From positions 2,604,001 to 2,668,000 of the forward strand of contig NZ_FYEW01000001.1 of assembly GCF_900187375.1 (NCBI RefSeq): a stretch of 64,000 bases of DNA, in the 5' to 3' direction. The translations under genes were made by a program, and so were the position numbers. Of this stretch, positions 11,201 through 19,177 are shown piece by piece. Positions within the stretch are counted from its first letter, which is position 1, and each line of letters opens with the position of its first letter. Source of the DNA: Hymenobacter gelipurpurascens (GTDB lineage Bacteria > Bacteroidota > Bacteroidia > Cytophagales > Hymenobacteraceae). Below the pieces are notes generated by a model, which was not told the origin of the DNA, searched no databases, and was given only the letters and a program-made list of their open reading frames with translations.

Positions 11201-12501
11201 AGGGCACGAACTTCCCTACTCTGGTAGTTGATGGCATCCGGGTGGGTACTACGTACCGCGTGGCCCGTACTGGCCTCACCTGCACCGACCCTGTGCTAAC
11301 CGTACCGACACTGGCTACAGCCCAGACTACGGCGGAGCAGTGCGGTGCCTCAGTGGTGTTTGCCGCTACCGCTTCGGCGGCTGGCACACCTGCGCCGGCC
11401 ATTACCTACTCCATCGAGAAAGAGGGCGTAACGACGGCCATTACCTCGCCCTACCTCTTCCCGGTAGGTACTACTACCGTTACGGCCACCGCTACCAACG
11501 CCTGCGGCACCGACACCAAAACCTTCACGGTGACGGTGGAAGACAAGCAAGCACCCGTGGCCCTGACGCAACCCCTGACCGTGGCCCTGAGCCAGGGTAC
11601 GGCTACCATAACGGCGGACCAGGTAAACAACAGCAGCTCCGATGCGTGTGGCATTGCTTCGCTAAGCCTGGACCGTACCTCGTTTAGCTGCGAGAACATC
11701 GGTGAAAACACCGTGACGCTGACGGTTACGGATGTGCATGGCAATACCTCCACGGCAACGGCCACTATCACGGTAACGGGCGAAATTCCGAAGCCTGCCA
11801 TTGCCGTTACGCCTGGCTCTAGGGTATATACGGGTGGCATTGCTACCAATCTGTACCTGGGCTACGGTCCGCAGAGCGCCACGCTTACCGCATCGGGCGG
11901 CGTCAGCTACAGCTGGAGCCCCGCCACTGGTCTCAGCAGCGCTACCAGCGCGGCCCCGGTATTCACTGCCAGCACACCAGGTGTGTTTACCTTCACTGTT
12001 ACCGTTACCAGTGCCTCGGGCTGCACCGCCACCAAGAGCGTGACCCTGACTGTCCGTGACGTACGCTGCGGCAACAAAAACGATAAGGTGAGTGTGTGTC
12101 ATAAAGGCAAACCTTCCTGCATATCGGCGGGAGATGTGGCGGACCACCTCAGCCACGGCGACCAGCTGGGCGACTGCTCAACGGATGGCCTGACGGCTAC
12201 TTCCTCGGCCAGCTCGCAGCTATCAGGCCAAGCCACGCTGGCAGCAGTGTTCGAGGCCTATCCCAACCCGTTCACGGACCGCACGGTGGTACACTTCCGG
12301 GCCGCTACTACGGGCCAGGCCCAGCTGCAGCTTTACAACTCGCTAGGCCAGCTAGTGAAGACGTACTACACCGGCATCGCGCAAAGCGGCCAGAACTACG
12401 AGTACACGGTAGATGGCAGCACGCTGCCTGCCGGTATCTACATCGGCCGCCTGGTGCTCGATGGCAAGATGCAGAACCTGCGCCTCGTTCTGTCGAAGTA
12501 A
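8215..12501 (+). CDS. Giant multidomain surface protein with T9SS C-terminal sorting domain
   Basis: 1428 residues from the ATG at 8215, with a signal peptide ending near SAHAQ. In order: a beta domain starting TETFDGLG (about 15-260), Ig/fibronectin-like repeats (about 260-800, including an obvious fibronectin-like LPGTTYFVRAYATNATG), a concanavalin-like segment starting LLLEENFEYAAGSL (about 806-1015), HYR/Ig-like repeats with conserved Cys pairs (about 1022-1190), a PKD-like domain, a short Cys/His module with CHKG and HLSHGDQLGDC (about 1285-1322), and a type A sorting domain beginning AYPNPFTDRT. It is presumably exported by type IX secretion and anchored or released at the surface. No enzymatic motif was recognised. 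Confidence 0.9.
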   Translation: MKHTSNHSSLLGRARKLVSGLLTGLATTGLLATSFSAHAQLSLTSSAPVTETFDGLGTAVGSVPTGFVLAAGATGISYTNPANTTLTTRIGGTSGTNAMNSSSAGGAYNFGNGVTATATDRALGFLSSSSFSAPRHLLLAIRNNTGTTITDLAVAYDVEKYRTGINPYEWQFFTSPDGTTWTQPANMVVAYGADGANAVVNPAATTSKTFTLSGLALEPGATTYLRWSYVGTLGSTNAQALGLDNLKLTPTLLGGTPAATIATGSVPTTPFCVTNTAGSSAFAVAYTSSGSYTGSYKVQLSDASGVFPTSTTVGIIGTGSSSPISASIPAGTPSGTRYRVRVLNDAPATYGADNGADLTVSLTPDSNPVTVSPASAQTVPTDGIGATLAASAAATSTYSWQFSTSPTGTYTSIGGATSASYLVKGSSFPGAGTYYLVAQATITTSCGTLTTQSEPIAVTVSAPVVPPGVQVSATGLPNFGNTVVGAATQQKTFTVSGTSLTGPITITPPAGFEIRTGNSPFACCAIVLSPVGGSVPSTTIEVRFTPTDAQAAQASIPVATTGLATQSVAVSGTGIAAVYPATLSTTPVSDLTPTSATTGGEVATDGGSAVTARGVLWATTANPVLGASQTTNGAGIGTFSSPLTGLLPGTTYFVRAYATNATGTTYGEEFSFTTVTVPLAAEPTASGTLSASLVTSSSAQLNLSGGDGTKYLVVGHLGSAVDADPVDATTYTADLAFGTGSVLGKGNFVVYNGTGNNITVTGLRPNTSYYFSVFAFNDNNTPYAENYLTTSPGTVELTTPALAPTLLLEENFEYAAGSLLTANNWTAHSGAGNRPVAVTSTGLSFAGYNLQSGNAAAVAANGEDVNRAFAPVFARTPVYASFLVNASNASTTGDYFFHLGPQTIGTTFRARVFARKTATGKVQFGISGSGTAVYAPEEYALNTTHLLVVKYTYDEAGNTSTLFIDPSTTATEPSTAAASVTETGTIDNIGAVALRQGTNFPTLVVDGIRVGTTYRVARTGLTCTDPVLTVPTLATAQTTAEQCGASVVFAATASAAGTPAPAITYSIEKEGVTTAITSPYLFPVGTTTVTATATNACGTDTKTFTVTVEDKQAPVALTQPLTVALSQGTATITADQVNNSSSDACGIASLSLDRTSFSCENIGENTVTLTVTDVHGNTSTATATITVTGEIPKPAIAVTPGSRVYTGGIATNLYLGYGPQSATLTASGGVSYSWSPATGLSSATSAAPVFTASTPGVFTFTVTVTSASGCTATKSVTLTVRDVRCGNKNDKVSVCHKGKPSCISAGDVADHLSHGDQLGDCSTDGLTATSSASSQLSGQATLAAVFEAYPNPFTDRTVVHFRAATTGQAQLQLYNSLGQLVKTYYTGIAQSGQNYEYTVDGSTLPAGIYIGRLVLDGKMQNLRLVLSK

Positions 12502-12510
12502 CCGGCTTCT

Positions 12511-12574
12511 CTAGGCCACTACACAAGAAAAGGGGAACCGGCAGCGGTTCCCCTTTTCTTGTGTAGTGGCCTAG
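12511..12574. terminator. 30-bp perfect hairpin with TGGCCTA ends
   Basis: Arms 12511-12540 and 12545-12574 are perfectly complementary around a 4-nt loop. The outer ends are CTAGGCCACT and AGTGGCCTAG, and the inner stem carries AAAAGGGG/CCCCTTTT. It lies just after the T9SS gene and probably terminates it. Confidence 0.8.
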
Positions 12575-12621
12575 CCATTCAGCAAAAATGTATATATTAA
12601 CTATTGAATAAACCTCCTCCT

Positions 12622-12999
12622 ATGATGCCCACATTTCAGAAAGACCAGGGAGCCCAGCAGGTTGTAATTATCTGCATTTGCCTGCTGCTAAGTGCGGCAC
12701 TGCCGCTTTGGGGCGAAGGATTGTTTGTGGATAAAACGGGAAACTTCTCCACCAGTCCGGCCCTAACAGTAGGCTTGCTGATGGCGCTGTTGCTGCGCTG
12801 GCGCCCGGCCCGCACCATCTTGTTTATCCTCACTATCCTCTACCTGTGCGTAGATTATTTCGCTTTTTCCCATGCGCCTGATAAAATAGGCTTCCTGCTT
12901 GTGGCCCCGCTGCACCTGACGGCCTTCCTCCTCTTGGGTTTCTCACGTAGCGTACAGCAGCATTTCCTGCGGCCTGCTTCTCAGGAACAAGTGGCCTAG
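12622..12999 (+). CDS. Membrane protein of unknown function
   Basis: 125 residues from the ATG at 12622 (a TTG six codons upstream is possible). Four hydrophobic stretches are seen (about residues 14-34, 49-62, 67-82 and 90-108), with a short soluble tail. I recognise no family. It ends with GTGGCCTAG, so the last residues VA and the stop codon are formed by the window-wide motif. It is bounded by hairpins on both sides and so is monocistronic. Confidence 0.6.
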   Translation: MMPTFQKDQGAQQVVIICICLLLSAALPLWGEGLFVDKTGNFSTSPALTVGLLMALLLRWRPARTILFILTILYLCVDYFAFSHAPDKIGFLLVAPLHLTAFLLLGFSRSVQQHFLRPASQEQVA

Positions 13000-13016
13000 A
13001 CGCACAGAAAGCCCTT

Positions 13017-13060
13017 CATCAAAAAAACGAGCATCCCATCAGGTGCTCGTTTTTTTGATG
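13017..13060. terminator. Bidirectional terminator between converging genes
   Basis: CATCAAAAAAACGAGCA (13017-13033) pairs perfectly with TGCTCGTTTTTTTGATG (13044-13060). Long T-runs exist on both strands, serving the membrane protein gene and the DinB gene that converge here. Confidence 0.92.
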
Positions 13061-13076
13061 GCCTACCCTGACTGGC

Positions 13077-13598
13077 CTAGCGCAAGCCTGCCTGCGCCAC
13101 TCGCGCCGTCACGAGCAGCTGACCTACGTGGCGGGTAGTATGCTCGGCGGCGTGCACCAGCAGCCCCATCACGGTGCTGGGCAGCTGCTGGCGCCCCACC
13201 GCCCGAAACTCCGGCAACGAGGCCTCCGACGTAGTGCGTAGCGTGGTCAGCATTTGGTCTACGGCCTCCTGAAAACGTTGCACCAGCTCTGCGGTGGTAT
13301 TGGGTAAGGCGGGGCCATCTTTTTCAGCAGCTAGGTACCGGAACTGGGCTTCCGTGAGCGGCTCCTGGCGCGCGTAGGCCTGCATGCGGTCCAGCACGCC
13401 GGCCAGGTGGCGCAGATGAAACCCCACGGAGGCCACCCCAGCGGGCCGAGCCTCCAGCAGTTCATTGGGGAAGTGGCCTAGGGCGGTTTCTACTTCATCG
13501 CGGGCCTGCAGCAGGGCATGGGCCAGCGGCTGAAGCAAGGGGGCTACATCGGGCAGCGGACCGCGCAGCCAGACTTCGGGGAGAGCAACTGAAGACAT
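13077..13598 (-). CDS. DinB-family (four-helix, metal-binding) protein
   Basis: 173 residues. Three histidines in the DinB pattern are seen: GFHLRHLAGVLDR near residue 60 and LLVHAAEHTTRHVGQL near residue 150, which together form the metal site of the DinB/YfiT four-helix bundle. The family includes thiol-dependent transferases, often of bacillithiol or mycothiol. The partner thiol is unknown here. The stop lies inside CTAGGCC. It faces the aminotransferase gene divergently, with about 110 bp between the starts. Confidence 0.85.
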   Translation of the reverse strand: MSSVALPEVWLRGPLPDVAPLLQPLAHALLQARDEVETALGHFPNELLEARPAGVASVGFHLRHLAGVLDRMQAYARQEPLTEAQFRYLAAEKDGPALPNTTAELVQRFQEAVDQMLTTLRTTSEASLPEFRAVGRQQLPSTVMGLLVHAAEHTTRHVGQLLVTARVAQAGLR

Positions 13599-13708
13599 AG
13601 CCAGGAAACCGAATAAGCCCGGCCAGGGTTGCAGCGTCCGGGCTTTCGGGCCACAGAAGTTTTTCTCAGAAGTGCCTGGTTCCCGCTAGTAGGCCTATCT
13701 TTAAGCCC

Positions 13709-14905
13709 ATGCTTCAACCTTCGCAGCGTGGAGTGGCACTACCCGCTTCCCCTTACCGCAAACTTAGTCCGTACGCCGAGGCTGCCCGCCAGCGCGGTAT
13801 CACGGTGCATCCGCTCAACATCGGGCAGCCCGATATTGAAACGCCTCCGGCCATGCTGGCGGCCGTGCAGCAGGCCGATATCCGGGTGCTGGAATACGGA
13901 CCTACGGCGGGCACCATGAGCTACCGCGAGAAGCTGGCCACCTACTATCAGAACCTGGGCCTGCAGGTAACGGCCGAGGATATTCTGGTGACAACCGGCG
14001 GCAGCGAGTCCATTTCGTTTGCGCTGCTGGCCTGCCTCAACCCCGGCGACGAGTTTATTGTGCCGGAACCATTCTACGGGCCCTACAACGCGTTTGCCAT
14101 TTCTACCGGCACGCACGTGGTAGCCGTGGCCTCGCACCTGGAAAACCACTTTGCACTACCACCCATTGAGGAGTTTGAGCGCAAGATTACCCCGCGCACC
14201 AAGGCCATCCTCATTTGCAGTCCCAATAACCCTACGGGCTACGTGTACAGCCGCCAGGAGCTGGAGCAAATCAAGGACCTCTGCCTGCGCCACAACCTGT
14301 ATCTGCTCTCCGATGAGGCCTACCGGGAGTTTTGCTACGATGCCGAATATACCAGCGCCCTGCACCTGCAAGGCGCCGACGACCACATCGTGCTGCTTGA
14401 TACCATCTCGAAGCGCTACAGTGCCTGCGGGGCCCGCATCGGGGCGCTGGTCACCAAGAATAAGGCCCTCCGCGACATCGTGTTCAAGCTGGCCCAGCTA
14501 CGGGTGTGCCCCCCTGGCCTAGGCCAGCTGCTGGCCGAAGCGGCCGCCGACTTGCCCGAGGACTATTTCGACCACACCAAAGCCGAGTACCTGGCCCGCC
14601 GCGACCTGATGGTAAGCCGCCTCCGCGCCATGCCCGGCGTGCAGTGCCCCCTGCCGCGTGGCGCGTTCTACGTGCTCTGCCACCTGCCCGTCGACGATGC
14701 CGACCTGTTTGCGAAATGGCTGCTGGAGAAGTTCTCCTACCGCAACGAAACCCTCATGGTGTCGCCCGCATCCGGCTTTTATGCCACGCCTGGCCTAGGG
14801 CGTCAGCAAATGCGCATGGCCTACGTGGTAAACCAGGACGTTATCAACCGCGCCATGGATTGCCTGGAGGTAGCCCTACGCGAGTATCCAGGTCGGCAAG
14901 AGTAG
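13709..14905 (+). CDS. Class I/II PLP-dependent aminotransferase
   Basis: 398 residues, the standard length for fold-type I aspartate-type aminotransferases. Visible motifs are LNIGQPD near the start, YGPTAG, TTGGSESI, CSPNNPTGYVYS with the conserved Asn-Pro, LLSDEAYREF with the Asp that contacts the pyridine nitrogen, and DTISKRYSACGARIG with the PLP-binding Lys. The final arginine region is RMAYV. Amino-donor specificity cannot be set from sequence alone. The start at 13709 precedes a segment resembling family N-termini (SPYRKLSPYAEAAR). The TGGCCTAGGCCA palindrome at 14515-14526 lies inside the gene. Confidence 0.93.
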   Translation: MLQPSQRGVALPASPYRKLSPYAEAARQRGITVHPLNIGQPDIETPPAMLAAVQQADIRVLEYGPTAGTMSYREKLATYYQNLGLQVTAEDILVTTGGSESISFALLACLNPGDEFIVPEPFYGPYNAFAISTGTHVVAVASHLENHFALPPIEEFERKITPRTKAILICSPNNPTGYVYSRQELEQIKDLCLRHNLYLLSDEAYREFCYDAEYTSALHLQGADDHIVLLDTISKRYSACGARIGALVTKNKALRDIVFKLAQLRVCPPGLGQLLAEAAADLPEDYFDHTKAEYLARRDLMVSRLRAMPGVQCPLPRGAFYVLCHLPVDDADLFAKWLLEKFSYRNETLMVSPASGFYATPGLGRQQMRMAYVVNQDVINRAMDCLEVALREYPGRQE

Positions 14906-14915
14906 CAGCGCAACC

Positions 14916-14993
14916 TGTCATTCCGAGTGCAACGAGGAATCTGGGTTAGCTTCCGGAATATCCCCCAGATTCCTCGCTGCATTCGGAATGACA
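14916..14993. repeat. Dispersed intergenic palindromic repeat, family A copy 1
   Basis: Arms 14916-14945 and 14964-14993 pair over 30 nt with two mismatches. The left arm starts TGTCATTCCGAG and contains CGAGGAATCTGGG. The same pattern recurs at 25713-25793 and more loosely at 34559-34655. Confidence 0.8.
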
Positions 14994-15046
14994 GCTTTAT
15001 GTGCTTTCCCGTATCTTCTGGGCTGATTCTTGCCTGTTTCCGCCCT

Positions 15047-15535
15047 ATGAAACGCTTTCTACCTCTTCTGCTTCTGCCGCTGCTGGGTGCGGCATCAGGT
15101 CCTGCCCAGCAAGATTCTACCACGGTGCGGGCCCTGACATTGCGCATCAATGGGCAAGCAGTGGCGACGGACACCAGCAGCTCCCGCTTTTTCCTAAGCG
15201 ATTCTCGCACGCTACGCCTCAACATTATCAGGGCCGATGACCCCGATGGGGAAGGCCTCACCATTCTGATTGACCGTTTCCCTATCCAGGCAGGCACCTA
15301 CAGCTTCCAGGAAATCCTGAGTGGCCGCAACCGCGACGCCTCCTACCGCTTCGGCAACACAGCTGCCTACTCCAAATCGTGCCCCGATAATCCCGGCTCG
15401 GTTACCATCACGGCCGTGAATGGCGAGAAGCACTGGCTAGCCGGCTCCTACCGTTGTACCGTCTGCGAGTCGGGCCGCGGCGGTAAGCGCTTTACCATGG
15501 AAGGCACGTTCCGGTATCCGGTGGAAAAGGAGTAG
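15047..15535 (+). CDS. Secreted protein of unknown function
   Basis: 162 residues from the ATG at 15047; upstream in-frame codons run through the palindromic repeat and are rejected. A signal peptide is visible (MKRFLPLLLLPLLGAASGPA). The remainder looks beta-rich, with a late Cys-containing motif SYRCTVCESGRGGKRFTM and a closing EGTFRYPV strand. This resembles small DUF6252-like secreted proteins of Bacteroidota, but I am not sure of the family. It may be co-transcribed with the next gene, 38 bp downstream. Confidence 0.65.
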   Translation: MKRFLPLLLLPLLGAASGPAQQDSTTVRALTLRINGQAVATDTSSSRFFLSDSRTLRLNIIRADDPDGEGLTILIDRFPIQAGTYSFQEILSGRNRDASYRFGNTAAYSKSCPDNPGSVTITAVNGEKHWLAGSYRCTVCESGRGGKRFTMEGTFRYPVEKE

Positions 15536-15573
15536 TCAGTTGGCTACCTTGCTGATAAGCAACATCTATTCTA

Positions 15574-16242
15574 ATGCTCTATCAGCTCGGCACCTCGATT
15601 GACTTCCTAATTATCCTTCTGGATTTTGTGGTGGTAGGCCTGTTAGTCTACCTAAGAAAACCGCGCGACACCTTCTACAAACTGTGGGCAATTTTGGCAC
15701 TGGTACTGCTGGTGTTGCCATTGAGCGGATTTAAATTCCTATTCAGCTCGCCGGGTACGTTGGCCTCCTCACCTGGCCTTATCACCATCAGGAATCCTGA
15801 GCAGCGGATGGCCAAGCTGTATTATCTGCGGCATTACCCGAATGAGAAATGGCAAGTGGATTGGGTTGAGTATATGTGGTCTTCTGGGAAAGAAACAGTA
15901 CTGGAAACGGAAGGACAAGATGGCCTGGAAGTGGCCTACAAACAAGCTAGAAAGTGGCATTATGCTCCCATTCGGTTTGATGGCTCTTACCAAACTAGTA
16001 TCATCTTTCCGCAGGACTTCACGGCCGTAGATACTTCCGGCCACATTGAGGAGGCCGAAAACAGGCACCTGCTTGCGGAATGTATCACCTGGCTTTCCAA
16101 CCTGCTTACTCTGTGCAGCATAGGCCTAGTAGGCCTCTTACTCATTAGAGGAATCCGGCGCATCAGGCCCGGTAAGCTTCGCCTGTGGGTTGGGGGTGTG
16201 GCCGTTTACCTCCGAGTGCACATTCAGTCGCCTGACAAGTAA
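15574..16242 (+). CDS. Membrane protein of unknown function
   Basis: 222 residues. Two N-terminal hydrophobic helices (about 8-27 and 38-58) are followed by a soluble region of about 100 residues (rich in Trp and charged residues around VDWVEYMWSSGKE) and a further helix near 170-192. The soluble part probably lies outside the cytoplasm. I recognise no family. The gene is somewhat less GC-rich than its neighbours. It ends about 100 bp before the next serine hydrolase gene. Confidence 0.55.
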   Translation: MLYQLGTSIDFLIILLDFVVVGLLVYLRKPRDTFYKLWAILALVLLVLPLSGFKFLFSSPGTLASSPGLITIRNPEQRMAKLYYLRHYPNEKWQVDWVEYMWSSGKETVLETEGQDGLEVAYKQARKWHYAPIRFDGSYQTSIIFPQDFTAVDTSGHIEEAENRHLLAECITWLSNLLTLCSIGLVGLLLIRGIRRIRPGKLRLWVGGVAVYLRVHIQSPDK

Positions 16243-16341
16243 AGCGTAACTGCTGGCAGCGCGTGAGAGTGTGGCAGATGGCTAGTAGCTTTAAGCTTTC
16301 CTGACGCGGCCATCGTAGGCCACAGCCACTTTCCTTCTTTT

Positions 16342-17880
16342 ATGCATTTTTCTTTTCTCCGGACTGGCCTACTGGCGGGCGGACTCCTGCTGAGCTCTCT
16401 GGCGCAGGCCCAGTCGGTGGGCAATTCAGCGTTTGTAACCGATAGCCTCGACAGCTACATCCGGCGCGGCATGCGCCAATGGCAGATTCCGGGGCTGGCC
16501 CTGGTAGTGGTGAAAGACGGCAAGGTGGTAGTGCAGAAAGGCTACGGCGTGCGTGAAATGGGCAAGTCTGAGCCCGTGGATGCCAACACACTGTTTATGA
16601 TTGCCTCCAACACCAAGCTGTTCACGGGCACGGCCCTGGCCAAGCTCGATGGGGAGAAGAAGATCAGCCTTGATGAAAAAGTAACCAAGTACCTGCCCGA
16701 TTACCGACTCTACGATTCGGTGGCCTCCCAGATGGTCACGGTGCGCGACCTGATGAGCCACCACTTCGGCTTCAAGACCTTCCAGGGCGACTTCAGCTTT
16801 TTCAAGTCCAACCTGGAGCGGGGCGAGATTGTGCGGCGCATGCGCCTGATGAAGCCCGGCGGCCAGTTTCGGCGCGACTACGGCTACAGCAACTCCGGAT
16901 TTGTGGCGGCCGGCGAGGTGATTCCGGCCGCTACCGGCGGTACCTCCTGGGAAAACTACGTGCAGCAAAACTTCCTGCAGCCGCTGGGCATGAGCAGTAC
17001 GTTTGTATCAGGCGCGGGCTTTGCGCAACGCTCCAACATCGCCTACGCCTACTCCAACACGTTTGGGCCGCTGGCGAAAGTACCGTTCGATAACTGGGAC
17101 AACATGGGCCCCTGTGCCAGCATCGTATCCAACGTAACAGACCTGGGTAAGTGGCTACGTTTTCAGCTGGATAGTGGCCGCTATGAGGGCAAGCAGGTGA
17201 TGCCGTGGGCGGCGCTGCGCAAAACCCGCGACGCCAATACCGTTATCAGCTCCCGTAAATCAACCATCTATCCTACGCACTTCACCACCTATGGCCTGGG
17301 CGTGGAGGCAACCGACTACAACGGCCGGCAAACGTTCTGGCACACAGGCGGGGCCTCGGGGCAGGTGAGCAATGTGTGCTTTGTGCCCGAAGCCGGGCTG
17401 GGCATTGCTATTCTGACCAACAACGACAACCAGAGCTTCTTCGAACTGCTGCGCTACCAACTGCTCGACAGCTACCTGGGGGTGCCCTACGTAAACCGTA
17501 GCGCCCAGGGCCTGAAGCGCAAGCAGCAGTCCGAGGCCACCCAAGTTGACCCAACGAAAGCCCTGGCAGCCCGGGTTGCCAAAAAGAACAAGCCGGCGCT
17601 GCCGCTGAGCGCTTACGTGGGCGAGTTCGAGAACAAGCTCTTCGGCCACATCACCATCCGCCAGAAAGGCAAGCAGCTGCTGATCCAGTTCCCCACGCAT
17701 CCGGGCCTCACCGCCACCCTCGACTACATGGATGGCCAGGAGTTCCGGACGACGTATTCCGACCTGGTTTTTGGGGTGATGCCGGCCAAGTTTGAGCTAG
17801 AGGGCAACAAGGTGAAGAACGTGGAGCTTCGCGTGAACGACTACGTGGAGTACGACCCCTACGTGTTCGTAAAGCTATAG
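16342..17880 (+). CDS. Secreted beta-lactamase-fold serine hydrolase (PBP/class C-like)
   Basis: 512 residues with a signal peptide ending near AQAQ. The serine-hydrolase motifs are SNTK (residues 89-92), YSN in GYGYSNSGF, and HTGG in FWHTGGASGQVS as the third motif. A C-terminal beta domain of about 110 residues (LSAYVGEFENKLFGHITIRQ) is the DUF3471-type domain often attached to such enzymes. Likely a periplasmic D-amino-acid peptidase or esterase; resistance to beta-lactams is not implied. It ends at a strong terminator shared with the converging alcohol dehydrogenase. Confidence 0.9.
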   Translation: MHFSFLRTGLLAGGLLLSSLAQAQSVGNSAFVTDSLDSYIRRGMRQWQIPGLALVVVKDGKVVVQKGYGVREMGKSEPVDANTLFMIASNTKLFTGTALAKLDGEKKISLDEKVTKYLPDYRLYDSVASQMVTVRDLMSHHFGFKTFQGDFSFFKSNLERGEIVRRMRLMKPGGQFRRDYGYSNSGFVAAGEVIPAATGGTSWENYVQQNFLQPLGMSSTFVSGAGFAQRSNIAYAYSNTFGPLAKVPFDNWDNMGPCASIVSNVTDLGKWLRFQLDSGRYEGKQVMPWAALRKTRDANTVISSRKSTIYPTHFTTYGLGVEATDYNGRQTFWHTGGASGQVSNVCFVPEAGLGIAILTNNDNQSFFELLRYQLLDSYLGVPYVNRSAQGLKRKQQSEATQVDPTKALAARVAKKNKPALPLSAYVGEFENKLFGHITIRQKGKQLLIQFPTHPGLTATLDYMDGQEFRTTYSDLVFGVMPAKFELEGNKVKNVELRVNDYVEYDPYVFVKL

Positions 17881-17900
17881 CCCTAGGTCACTGCCAGCGC

Positions 17901-17954
17901 CATAAAAAAGACCGCTCACTCTTCACAATAGAAGAGTGAGCGGTCTTTTTTATG
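17901..17954. terminator. Bidirectional terminator, 24-bp perfect stem
   Basis: Arms 17901-17924 and 17931-17954 pair perfectly around a 6-nt loop and end in T-runs on both strands. It lies between the converging serine hydrolase and alcohol dehydrogenase genes. Confidence 0.93.
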
Positions 17955-17976
17955 AACAGCTACTGTTATTCAGCGC

Positions 17977-19017
17977 TTAAATCGTAGCCAAGTCCAGCAC
18001 GAAGCGGTACTTCACGTCGGACTTGAGCATGCGCTCGTAGGCCTCATTGATGTAGTCCATGCGGATGAGCTCGATGTCGGACATCACGTTGTGCTCGGCG
18101 CAGAAGTCCAGCATTTCCTGGGTTTCCTTGATGCCGCCAATCAGCGAGCCGGCAATGCGGCGGCGCTTAGCAATCAGGTTGAAGGCGTGCAGCTGTGGCG
18201 CTTCCGGCGGTACGCCCAGCAGCACCATCGTGCCATCTACGCGCAGGGTGTTGATGTAGGGCACCAGATCCATGGGCGCTGATACCGTATTGATGATTAG
18301 GTCGAAGTAATTCGACACCGATTTCATCGACTCCGCATCTTTGGTCACCACGAACTTGTGGGCACCCAGGGCTTTGGCATCAGCCTCTTTGTTGGGCGAA
18401 GTGCTGAATACCGTTACTTCGCAGCCCATAGCGGCGGCAAATTTCACGGCCATGTGGCCTAGGCCACCCAGACCCATTACGGCGACCCGGTCGCCGGTCT
18501 TGGCGTTCCACTGGCGCAGCGGCGACCAGGTGGTAATGCCGGCGCACAGCAGCGGCGCCACGCGGGCCAGATCCAGCTTCTCCGATACGTGCAGCACGAA
18601 TTTCTCGGTTACCACCACTTGGTTGGAGTAGCCGCCGTAGGTGATAGTGCCGTCGCGGTCCTGGGCGCCGTACGTGCCCACGAATCCTTCGTCGCAGTAC
18701 TGCTCCAGGCCCTGGTTACACTCGGGGCAGTGCTGGCAGGAGTTCACCATGCAGCCTACACCAGCCAGGTCGCCGGCCTTAAAGCCTTTCACGTGCGCGC
18801 CTACTTCCACTACGCGGCCCACAATTTCGTGGCCGGGCACCATGGGAAATACGGAGCCGCCCCACTCGTTGCGCACCTGGTGCAAATCGGAATGGCACAC
18901 GCCGCAGAACAGAATCTCGATGCGTACATCATGCGCGCCTACATCGCGGCGCTGGAAATCAAAAGGAACCAGAGGAGCATTCACGGCCGGAGCCGCGTAG
19001 CCTTTTGCGTCAGTCAT
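17977..19017 (-). CDS. Zinc-dependent NAD(P) alcohol dehydrogenase (cinnamyl-alcohol/YahK type)
   Basis: 346 residues of the medium-chain dehydrogenase family. The catalytic zinc ligands sit in CGVCHSDLHQVRNEWG and VPGHEIVGRV. The structural zinc Cys cluster is CQHCPECNQGLEQYC. The nucleotide-binding turn is GLGGLGHMAVKFA, followed by TVFSTSPNKE, which suits NADP binding. The YahK/Adh branch reduces a wide range of aldehydes to alcohols. It is transcribed alone and its start is divergent from the cytochrome b561-like gene. A GTGGCCTAGGCCAC palindrome lies inside at 18454-18467. Confidence 0.95.
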   Translation of the reverse strand: MTDAKGYAAPAVNAPLVPFDFQRRDVGAHDVRIEILFCGVCHSDLHQVRNEWGGSVFPMVPGHEIVGRVVEVGAHVKGFKAGDLAGVGCMVNSCQHCPECNQGLEQYCDEGFVGTYGAQDRDGTITYGGYSNQVVVTEKFVLHVSEKLDLARVAPLLCAGITTWSPLRQWNAKTGDRVAVMGLGGLGHMAVKFAAAMGCEVTVFSTSPNKEADAKALGAHKFVVTKDAESMKSVSNYFDLIINTVSAPMDLVPYINTLRVDGTMVLLGVPPEAPQLHAFNLIAKRRRIAGSLIGGIKETQEMLDFCAEHNVMSDIELIRMDYINEAYERMLKSDVKYRFVLDLATI

Positions 19018-19177
19018 AAAAAAGCGGGTTATTGAGGGGAACTGCGGAAAATCAGCACAGAACCCTTCAAACTACTTTGGGTCATTGATTGTTTGCGCCG
19101 CCCCCGCTGCAACCCTACATTTTTCAGCTCATCCTTATACCTTACGGCTCCCAATCTCTCCCCTCAGCATTCCGCAC

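Noticed and set aside
15001..15240. Alternative frame overlapping the secreted protein at 15047
   Set aside because: Lacks any signal or motif and is incompatible with the clear signal peptide in the other frame.
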